Made by a program: the position numbers and the translations under genes. From DSFT01 sp032249175 (GTDB lineage: Bacteria; Hydrothermota; Hydrothermia; LBFQ01; DSFT01): a stretch of 30,834 bases of DNA. Positions within the stretch are counted from its first letter, which is position 1, and each line of letters begins with the position of its first letter. The notes beneath the pieces are model-generated. The model was not told the DNA's origin. It saw only the letters and a program-made list of their open reading frames with translations, and did no database searches. The stretch spans positions 1 through 30,834 of the forward strand of contig JAVVGK010000008.1 in NCBI GenBank assembly GCA_032249175.1, in the 5' to 3' direction. Shown here piece by piece: positions 24,950 through 30,834 of this stretch.

Positions 24950-26190
24950 TTTTTTTAATAAATTTTTCAATTTCAGAAACAATAATTAACCTAAAAGCAT
25001 ATTTTAATAACTATTATAATCTCAAAAGAACTTTCAATTTAGCAGAAAAATTATATAATCAAGGAAACATTAATTCCGCTATGGAAAATTATAGAAAAAT
25101 TGAGGAAAAGGCATCAAAAATTATAAAATTACATAACAATTCAAAATTTGTAGATGATGCTTTATATATGCTTGCAGTTAGTTATTCAAGATTAGGTGAA
25201 TTTACAAAAGCAGAGCAAAAATTTAAAGAATTATGGACATTATTTCCAAATAGCAAGCTTATAAATAAAGCAAAGATTGAATATGGAATTATGCTCTTTA
25301 ATAGTAATAGATTAGATGAATCAGTTATTTTTCTTTCAGAAATCAACGATAAAAGAGCAAAATTTTATCTTATGAAAGCTTATTATAAATTAGGAAATTA
25401 TCAAAAAGCATTAGAAATTGCTAATGAAATTAAAAATGATAAATTTTTTGAAAATAATTTGGACTTTAAAATTTCACTTGCTAATATCTATCTAAAAACG
25501 AATAATTTAAATTTTGCTGAAAACTTAATTGAAGAAATAACGAAAATATCAAACATAAATGACACAATAAAAAATAATTTGTTAGTAGATTTGTCTGATG
25601 CTTACTTGGAAAATCAAAATTTTGAAAATGCCCTAAAAACAATAAACAAAATTAATTATAAAGATAGCACAAGCTCCGAATTCTTTGTAAAATTAAAAAT
25701 TTCTAAAATTTTACTTATGAAAGGAGACACCAATAAAGCCTTAGGAATTCTTGAATACTTATCTAATTTAGCCTATGATAGCACAAAATTTTTAAGTTAT
25801 TATTATCTTGGAATTATATATGAGAATAAGGAAGATTTTGATAAAGCTTTGGATTTTTATGAAAAGGCAATTAGTGGAGGTGTTAAATTGGCTCAAAATA
25901 GAAAGGAAATTATTATTAAGTTAAAGTCAATGAAAGATGAAAAAAATTACAAAAAACTTTATAGACTTGCAGAAACATTTTATTTAGATCTAAATAAACC
26001 TGATTTGGCACTAAATGTTTTAGAAAAAATTATAAATGAAAGCAACGATGAGAAATTAAAGAATAAGGCAATGTTATTTTCAATTTACATATATTCAAAA
26101 GTTTTAAATGATAAGCAAAAAGCTTATGAAATATATAAAAATTTAAATGAGCCTTGGCTTGTGAATATAGCAAGAAAATGGATAGAATAA
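24946..26190 (+). CDS. TPR-repeat protein, probably exported
   Basis: A 414-residue all-helical protein of tetratricopeptide-like repeats, clearest at about 35-120 (DALYMLAVSYSRLGEFTKAEQKFKELWTLFPNSKL), and about 125-160, 255-310 and 330-400 (FLSYYYLGIIYENKEDFDKALDFYEKAIS). The first repeats resemble YbgF/BamD-type envelope TPR proteins, but no lipobox is present. The start is fixed: ATG overlaps the ppsA stop and an in-frame TAA lies at 24940-24942. The signal is therefore only MIFLINFSIS. It overlaps the amidase gene downstream by 13 bp, which suggests a role in cell-wall or envelope assembly. Confidence 0.7.
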   Translation: MIFLINFSISETIINLKAYFNNYYNLKRTFNLAEKLYNQGNINSAMENYRKIEEKASKIIKLHNNSKFVDDALYMLAVSYSRLGEFTKAEQKFKELWTLFPNSKLINKAKIEYGIMLFNSNRLDESVIFLSEINDKRAKFYLMKAYYKLGNYQKALEIANEIKNDKFFENNLDFKISLANIYLKTNNLNFAENLIEEITKISNINDTIKNNLLVDLSDAYLENQNFENALKTINKINYKDSTSSEFFVKLKISKILLMKGDTNKALGILEYLSNLAYDSTKFLSYYYLGIIYENKEDFDKALDFYEKAISGGVKLAQNRKEIIIKLKSMKDEKNYKKLYRLAETFYLDLNKPDLALNVLEKIINESNDEKLKNKAMLFSIYIYSKVLNDKQKAYEIYKNLNEPWLVNIARKWIE

Positions 26191-27776
26191 AGAAAATTTT
26201 AATAGATCCAGGACATGGTGGAAGTGAATTTGGAGCAGTTTATAAAGATATTTTTGAAAAGGATGTTAATTTAAAAACAGCACAAAAATTAAAATTGTTT
26301 CTTGAAAAAGATGAAAATTTTGAAGTTTTCTTAACAAGGTATGAAGATAGAGAATTAACATTAAAGGATAGAGTTGATTTAGCAAATAAAATTATGCCTG
26401 ATATGTTTATATCAATTCATCACAATAGTAGTTATGAGGATTTTGAAAATAGAATTGAAGTCTATTATAGATGGGAAGAAGATGGACCATCATATAAATT
26501 TGCTCAAATTGTTAATAATTCTTTGAAAAAATTTTTAAAAATTCCTTCAAAAAAGCCTATGCCTGCTTTTTATACAGTTTTGAGAAACAATGTAGATATT
26601 AGTGTTCTTTTAGAGCCTTATTATTTAAAATTTTATAATGAAGATTTACCTGAATTGACTGCTATTGCTATTTATGAAGCAATAAAAGAATTCTTTAAAT
26701 GGGACTATCCAAAAATTAAAAATTTAGAAATAAACAATAATTTTTTAATTTTGGATGTTGAGGGAAGATGGGATGCTGAAAAAAGTTTAGCAAAAATAAA
26801 TGATGAGAGAGTTTTAATTGAAAAACGAGAAAATAAAGCTTATATTTATATTACAAAAAGTGGAAATTTAAAAGTTATATTAAGAAATTATAATGGATTT
26901 CCTTCAAAAATGTTAGAAATGAAAATTAATAATATATTCAGTAGTTATTCAGTTGATGTTTTTCCAGGGTTTAAAAATATGCCCAATTTAATAAATATAA
27001 ACTTTTATGATATTTTCTTTGAGAAAATTTCTGATGGATTTGAAGTTGAAATAAAAATAAATGGGTTTTCATTTAATGCTAAAACAAAAAATGGGAAAAT
27101 TTCTTTTGTTTTCAAAGAAGCGGAAGTTTATGAAATTGAAATAAAAGTTTTAAATAATGTATTTAAGGAATTTATTGAATTGAAAGATGGATTTATGTAT
27201 TGGGGAAAATTTGAAGATGTTAAAGATGGATATGGAATAAGCAATTATAAAATTTACAAAATTTTCAATGGTTATATATTTTCTAATGTTCCAAAATTAA
27301 AAATTATAGCAAGAGGTTTTCAGCCCTTTGAAGTTGATTTATCAAAGCAAAATTTTTACAAACCTTTGAAATTATATGATGGCGTATTTCATGATAAGAG
27401 AATTCTTATTTTATATGATGAGATTGAAAATTGTTATGAAATTTCTTCAAGACTTTGGTTCTTTGGAGCAGAGGTTGAAATTTTAAGATATGAAAATGAA
27501 TTAAATGCTATTAAAAAAGCTGTTGAATTTAATAGTGATGTTTTATTATTTTTTAAATTTTCTGAAAGTGAAATTATTAAATTTTATGAAATGGATAGAT
27601 ATGGAGAAAAACTTGCTAAAATTCTTTCAAAACATTTGAATATATTTTATAGTTATTCAAGTTATCAAATTTTAATTCAGCCATTTGGAGCAAGAATTTT
27701 ATTTGAAATAAATTATTTAGATGAGGAGAGAATAAGGAAAATTATTTTAGCGCTTAGAGAATATTTTGAAAGCTAA
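26178..27776 (+). CDS. N-acetylmuramoyl-L-alanine amidase (Amidase_3) with a degenerate second amidase-like domain
   Basis: A 532-residue protein. Residues 6-175 are a zinc-dependent Amidase_3 domain that cuts the lactyl-peptide bond in peptidoglycan. Zinc ligands are His13 (DPGHGG), Glu27 (EKDVNL) and His81 (SIHHNS); catalytic Glu146 is in LLEPYYL. About 180-400 is beta-rich and unrecognised. About 407-532 looks like a second amidase fold whose zinc residues are lost (see findings). ATG 26178 is preferred to the in-frame TTG at 26154, because residues just before DPGHGG normally start the domain. No signal peptide is present with either start, odd for this family. The last 30 bp overlap convergent hemW. 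Confidence 0.82.
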   Translation: MDRIKKILIDPGHGGSEFGAVYKDIFEKDVNLKTAQKLKLFLEKDENFEVFLTRYEDRELTLKDRVDLANKIMPDMFISIHHNSSYEDFENRIEVYYRWEEDGPSYKFAQIVNNSLKKFLKIPSKKPMPAFYTVLRNNVDISVLLEPYYLKFYNEDLPELTAIAIYEAIKEFFKWDYPKIKNLEINNNFLILDVEGRWDAEKSLAKINDERVLIEKRENKAYIYITKSGNLKVILRNYNGFPSKMLEMKINNIFSSYSVDVFPGFKNMPNLININFYDIFFEKISDGFEVEIKINGFSFNAKTKNGKISFVFKEAEVYEIEIKVLNNVFKEFIELKDGFMYWGKFEDVKDGYGISNYKIYKIFNGYIFSNVPKLKIIARGFQPFEVDLSKQNFYKPLKLYDGVFHDKRILILYDEIENCYEISSRLWFFGAEVEILRYENELNAIKKAVEFNSDVLLFFKFSESEIIKFYEMDRYGEKLAKILSKHLNIFYSYSSYQILIQPFGARILFEINYLDEERIRKIILALREYFES

Positions 27777-28817
27777 CTCAATAGCTAATTTATCTACTAA
27801 CATTATTCCTTTTGGTTTTAGTTTAATTCTATTGTTTTTATATTCTAAATATGGCTCCAATAATTCATTTAGCTCAAAATTTTCCACATAATAACCTTCA
27901 CTAAGTCTTAAAGATAAATAAATTTCTTCAAGTTTTATTTGCTCCTCATTTAAAATTTCAAATTCCCTATACTTTTTATAATCCTCAATATATAAGTTTA
28001 AATTTTCAACATTTTTATATCTTATATTAGGCTTTATAAATGAGCTTGCAGAAGGTCCAACACCAATATAATTTTCCCTTTTCCAATAAATTAAATTATG
28101 CTTACATTCAAATCCTTTTTTAGCATAATTTGAAATTTCATATCTATAAAATCCAAACTTTTCCAAAATTTCATCCCTTATTAAAAACATCTTTTCAAGT
28201 TTTTCATCATCTAAAATTTTAACATTCAATTTTTCAAATGGTGTTCCCTCTTCAATTGTTAATAAATATGTTGAGATATGACTTATTGGAAATTTAGCAA
28301 TTTCTTCAAGTGTTTCTTTAAACTCTTCAATAGTTTGAGAATATAGCCCAAAAATTATATCAACATTTACATTATCAAACCCAATTTTTTCTATTAAATC
28401 AATTTTTTTATAAATATCCTTTTTCCTATGCAATCTTGCGTAAAATTTAAGCTCATTATCATTTAAACTTTGAATGCCAAGACTTAATCTATTTATTCCA
28501 TAATCCTTAAAAATTAAAAGTTTATCTAAATTTACAAGTTCAGGATTTAGCTCTATTGTCCATTCGTAATTATTATCAAGTTTTATATTTTTATGAATAA
28601 TTTCAAAGAGTTTAATAAGCTCATTATTTTCTAAAAAATTAGGTGTTCCACCCCCTATGAAAATTGTATTATAAAATCCACTATTTTCTTCAATTTCATA
28701 TTCCAAAACATTTAAAAAAACTTCAACAATTTTTTTATTTTTAGGAATGATTTTATAAAATGAGCAATAAGGACATTTTACTTTACAAAATGGAATGTGA
28801 ATATAAAATCCTATCAA
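27747..28817 (-). CDS. hemW: HemW-like radical SAM protein (coproporphyrinogen III oxidase-like, heme chaperone family)
   Basis: A 356-residue radical SAM enzyme. The 4Fe-4S cluster motif is Cys11-x3-Cys15-x2-Cys18 in HIPFCKVKCPYCSFY. SAM-binding GGGTPNF follows, then ELNPE, GINRLSLGIQSLND, VDIIFGLYSQT, and HISTYLLTIEEGTPF. This pattern fits HemW rather than the oxygen-independent oxidase HemN, which has a longer N-terminus and a CxxxCxxCxC motif. The TTG start touches the glmS stop (TAATTG), so it is the last gene of the tRNA-Leu-glmS-hemW unit. No Shine-Dalgarno is evident, so coupling to glmS is likely. Confidence 0.85.
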   Translation of the reverse strand: MIGFYIHIPFCKVKCPYCSFYKIIPKNKKIVEVFLNVLEYEIEENSGFYNTIFIGGGTPNFLENNELIKLFEIIHKNIKLDNNYEWTIELNPELVNLDKLLIFKDYGINRLSLGIQSLNDNELKFYARLHRKKDIYKKIDLIEKIGFDNVNVDIIFGLYSQTIEEFKETLEEIAKFPISHISTYLLTIEEGTPFEKLNVKILDDEKLEKMFLIRDEILEKFGFYRYEISNYAKKGFECKHNLIYWKRENYIGVGPSASSFIKPNIRYKNVENLNLYIEDYKKYREFEILNEEQIKLEEIYLSLRLSEGYYVENFELNELLEPYLEYKNNRIKLKPKGIMLVDKLAIELAFKIFSKR

Positions 28818-30653
28818 TTAAAGAACTGTTATTACTTTTGCTATATTTCTTGGTTTATCAACATCACAACCCCTTAAATTAGCAATATGATAAGCAAGTA
28901 ATTGAAGTGGAACAATAGATATAATAGGTGTTAAAAACTCATCAATAATAGGAATTTCTATAATTTCTTCTGAAATTTCTCTCATTTTTTCATCATTTTC
29001 ATTTATAACTGATATAATTTTCCCCCCTCTTGTAAATACTTCATTTGCATTTGAAAATGTTTTTTCATATACACTTGTTTTAGGATTTATTATTACAACA
29101 GGCCAATTTTCATCAATTAAGGCAAGTGGTCCGTGCTTCATTTCACCTGCTGCATAACCTGTTGCATGAATATATGAAATTTCTTTTAATTTTAATGCAC
29201 CTTCAAGAGCGGTAGGATAATTAATCCCCCTTCCTAAAAACATAAAGTGATTTGATTTATGAAATTTTTGAGCAATATATTGAATTTGAGCATCTTTATA
29301 TAAAATAGCACTTAAAATGTAAGGTAATTTTCTAATTTCATTAATATAATAGTCAATCGTCTTTTTATCAACATAACCTTTTAAATATCCAAGCTCCAAT
29401 GCTAAAAATAATAGAATTGTAATTTGAGCAGTATAAGCTTTTGTTGAAGCAACGCCAATTTCAGGACCAGCATTAATATAAATTACATAATCACTTTCCC
29501 TTGCAATTGAACTATCTACAACATTTACAATTGATAAAACTTCAAGTCCTAATTTCTTGGCAAGTCTTAAACCTTCTAAGGTATCCATCGTTTCACCTGA
29601 TTGGCTGATAGCCATTACAAGTGTTTTATCATCTACAATTCTATGAGAAAATTCAGAAGAATAATCAGCATCAACAGGTATTTTAGCAAAATTTTCAATT
29701 AAATATCTTCCAACAAGCCCAGCATGTAATGATGTCCCTGCTGCTTGAATAATGATTCTATTTTTATTTAAAAGAATTTTTCTTAAATTGTGATCTTTAA
29801 GAAGTAAAAATTCACCTTCCCTAATGTATTTATTTATATTTCTTTCAATTACATCAGGTTGCTCATAGATTTCCTTTAACATGAAATGTGGATAAGCGCC
29901 TTTTTCAGCCATTTGAGCATCCCATTCAATTTCTCTGATTTGTTTTTCCTTAACATTTCCATTAAAATCTATAATTTTATAACTATCTGCTCTTAAAATT
30001 GCTATTTCTTCATTATCAAGAACAATAATTTTTTTCGTATGAGGTAATATGGCAGGAATATCAGATGAAAGAAACATTTCATCCTTTCCAATACCAACAA
30101 TTAAAGGAGAATCTTTTCTAACACCAATAAGAATATCAGGATAATCTATATTCAATATAGCAAGAGCAAATGTTCCAACAAGACGACTTACTGATTTTAA
30201 AACTGCTTTTATATAATCCTTCTCATATTTTTGATATTCTTCAATTAGGTGTGATATTACTTCTGTATCTGTTTCAGATAAGAAAATGTGTCCTTTATTT
30301 ATTAATTCTTCTTTTAACTCTAAGTAATTTTCAATTATACCATTATGAACAACAGCTATTTTACCATTTGAATCTAAATGAGGATGAGCATTTTCATCAG
30401 AAACTTTTCCATGCGTTGCCCATCTTGTATGACCAATACCTATTCTTGAAGGTGGCAAATTAATTTTTTCAAGCTCTTTTTTTAAATCAGAAATTCTACC
30501 TTTTTTCTTTAAGATAAAAAAGTTATTCTTATCATCAATAATGGCAATTCCTGCTGAATCATATCCTCTATATTCTAATCTTTCAAGACCTACAATAATT
30601 GTAGATTCTACATCTTTTTGACCTTTTCCAACATATCCGAAAATTCCACACAT
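28818..30653 (-). CDS. glmS: glutamine-fructose-6-phosphate aminotransferase (isomerizing)
   Basis: A 611-residue enzyme making glucosamine-6-phosphate for peptidoglycan and LPS. The N-terminal glutaminase begins MCGIFGYVG, with Cys2 becoming the N-terminal nucleophile, then LEYRGYDSAG, GHTRWATHG and SETDTE. Two SIS domains follow (AAGTSLHAGL; SQSGETMDT; IGVASTKAYT; FLGRGINYPTALEGALKLKE), ending KPRNIAKVITVL, the usual C-terminus. The ATG is fixed by the Cys2 requirement. It lies only 4 nt after the 3' end of tRNA-Leu, with no room for a ribosome site of its own. No glmS ribozyme fits in that gap. Confidence 0.97.
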   Translation of the reverse strand: MCGIFGYVGKGQKDVESTIIVGLERLEYRGYDSAGIAIIDDKNNFFILKKKGRISDLKKELEKINLPPSRIGIGHTRWATHGKVSDENAHPHLDSNGKIAVVHNGIIENYLELKEELINKGHIFLSETDTEVISHLIEEYQKYEKDYIKAVLKSVSRLVGTFALAILNIDYPDILIGVRKDSPLIVGIGKDEMFLSSDIPAILPHTKKIIVLDNEEIAILRADSYKIIDFNGNVKEKQIREIEWDAQMAEKGAYPHFMLKEIYEQPDVIERNINKYIREGEFLLLKDHNLRKILLNKNRIIIQAAGTSLHAGLVGRYLIENFAKIPVDADYSSEFSHRIVDDKTLVMAISQSGETMDTLEGLRLAKKLGLEVLSIVNVVDSSIARESDYVIYINAGPEIGVASTKAYTAQITILLFLALELGYLKGYVDKKTIDYYINEIRKLPYILSAILYKDAQIQYIAQKFHKSNHFMFLGRGINYPTALEGALKLKEISYIHATGYAAGEMKHGPLALIDENWPVVIINPKTSVYEKTFSNANEVFTRGGKIISVINENDEKMREISEEIIEIPIIDEFLTPIISIVPLQLLAYHIANLRGCDVDKPRNIAKVITVL

Positions 30654-30657
30654 AATA

Positions 30658-30742
30658 TGCCGAGGGAGGGACTTGAACCCTCACTCCCACGAAGGGAAGC
30701 GGATTTTGAATCCGCCGCGTCTGCCAATTCCGCCACCCCGGC
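30658..30742 (-). tRNA. tRNA-Leu (anticodon CAA)
   Basis: An 85-nt class II tRNA on the minus strand. The acceptor stem is GCCGGGG/CCTCGGC. The anticodon stem GCGGA/TCCGC has loop TTCAAAA with CAA at 30708-30706. The long variable arm forms the hairpin CCC-TTCGT-GGG, typical of leucine tRNAs. The T arm is GAGGG-TTCAAGT-CCCTC. The discriminator is A (30658); CCA is not encoded. glmS starts 4 nt downstream. Confidence 0.97.
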
Positions 30743-30758
30743 AAAATAAAGTCTTTAA

Positions 30759-30767
30759 ATTTTAAAG
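30759..30767 (-). promoter_or_regulatory. CTTTAAAAT promoter of tRNA-Leu-glmS-hemW
   Basis: TAAAAT on the minus strand at 30764-30759, exactly 16 nt before the tRNA 5' end, identical to the tRNA-Ala spacing. It is the only promoter candidate for the three-gene unit. Confidence 0.65.
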
Positions 30768-30782
30768 CACATTTAAATTGCA

Positions 30783-30834
30783 TTGTCCAATAATTCTGAA
30801 ACTATTTATTTTTCTTCATTTTCCCGCCCACCCT
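30783..30834 (-). repeat. copy D of the promoter-upstream repeat family (cut by window end)
   Basis: Read on the minus strand: AGGGTGGGCGGGAAAAT, then AAGAAAAATAAATAGTTTC, then AATTATTGGACAAT. This is nearly identical to the gene-proximal third of copy B. It lies 16 bp upstream of the tRNA-Leu promoter box. The rest of the element would lie beyond 30834. Confidence 0.75.

Noticed and set aside
26154..26177. Longer amidase N-terminus from a TTG
   Set aside because: It adds eight residues out of keeping with the family and deepens the overlap with the TPR gene; ATG 26178 places the domain start normally.
30654..30657. glmS ribozyme or riboswitch ahead of glmS
   Set aside because: Only 4 nt separate tRNA-Leu and glmS, leaving no space.
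30775..30790. TTGGACA at the repeat ends as a -35 box
   Set aside because: The distance to TAAAAT differs between copies (about 19 nt at tRNA-Leu, about 27 nt at lptD) and several promoters lack it.

Overview
The window is about 31 kb of very AT-rich, gene-dense bacterial chromosome. LptD points to a two-membrane cell, and two surface proteins carry type IX secretion-like C-terminal sorting domains, so an FCB-like or candidate-phylum diderm (for example WOR-3/Hydrothermae-like) is the best guess. That placement is inference; no rRNA marker is present. Genes are mostly housekeeping, on both strands, in short operons with overlapping or touching ends. I see no phage, transposase or cas genes.

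Layout. (1) 1-8079: tail of a possible upstream gene; a 943-aa DUF4175-like coiled-coil membrane protein; tRNA-Ala(GGC) running directly into a dolichol/polyprenol-kinase-like gene; a TPR/SurA-like foldase; a T9SS-sorted beta-propeller protein; and an unrecognised 168-aa gene on the other strand. (2) 8182-12576: an FrdA/SdhA flavoprotein and a methyltransferase (+), converging on a trxB-thiolase operon (-). (3) 12577-12954: two tandem copies of an intergenic repeat. (4) 12955-18438: a 3-hydroxyacyl-CoA dehydrogenase operon with an outer-membrane protein (-), glyA (+) and lptD (-). (5) 18439-22518: an intergenic region with two promoters and a lone CRISPR-repeat-like 30-mer, a secreted MAM-like protein, and a lipoprotein preceded by a small start-less open frame. 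(6) 22568-27776: an operon of ppsA, a TPR protein and an N-acetylmuramoyl-alanine amidase. (7) 27747-30742: tRNA-Leu(CAA), glmS and hemW (-).

The genes cover central carbon metabolism (PEP synthase, fumarate reductase/succinate dehydrogenase flavoprotein, thiolase plus hydroxyacyl-CoA dehydrogenase), one-carbon and amino-sugar supply (glyA, glmS), redox (trxB) and cell envelope work (lptD, foldase, amidase, surface proteins).

The most interesting material is regulatory. A CTTTAAAATTT motif precedes nearly every transcription unit at a nearly fixed distance. It puts many start codons at or a few bases from the predicted transcript 5' end (leaderless mRNAs), and sits exactly 16 nt from both tRNAs. 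Both tRNAs are followed 4 nt later by a start codon, so tRNA 3' processing would itself create a near-leaderless mRNA. A repeat family with TTGTCCAATAA/TTATTGGACAA inverted ends lies upstream of at least five transcription units, always in the same orientation relative to the gene. Three convergent gene pairs overlap by 27-30 bp. Several exported proteins begin with an ultra-short hydrophobic stretch and no basic n-region.
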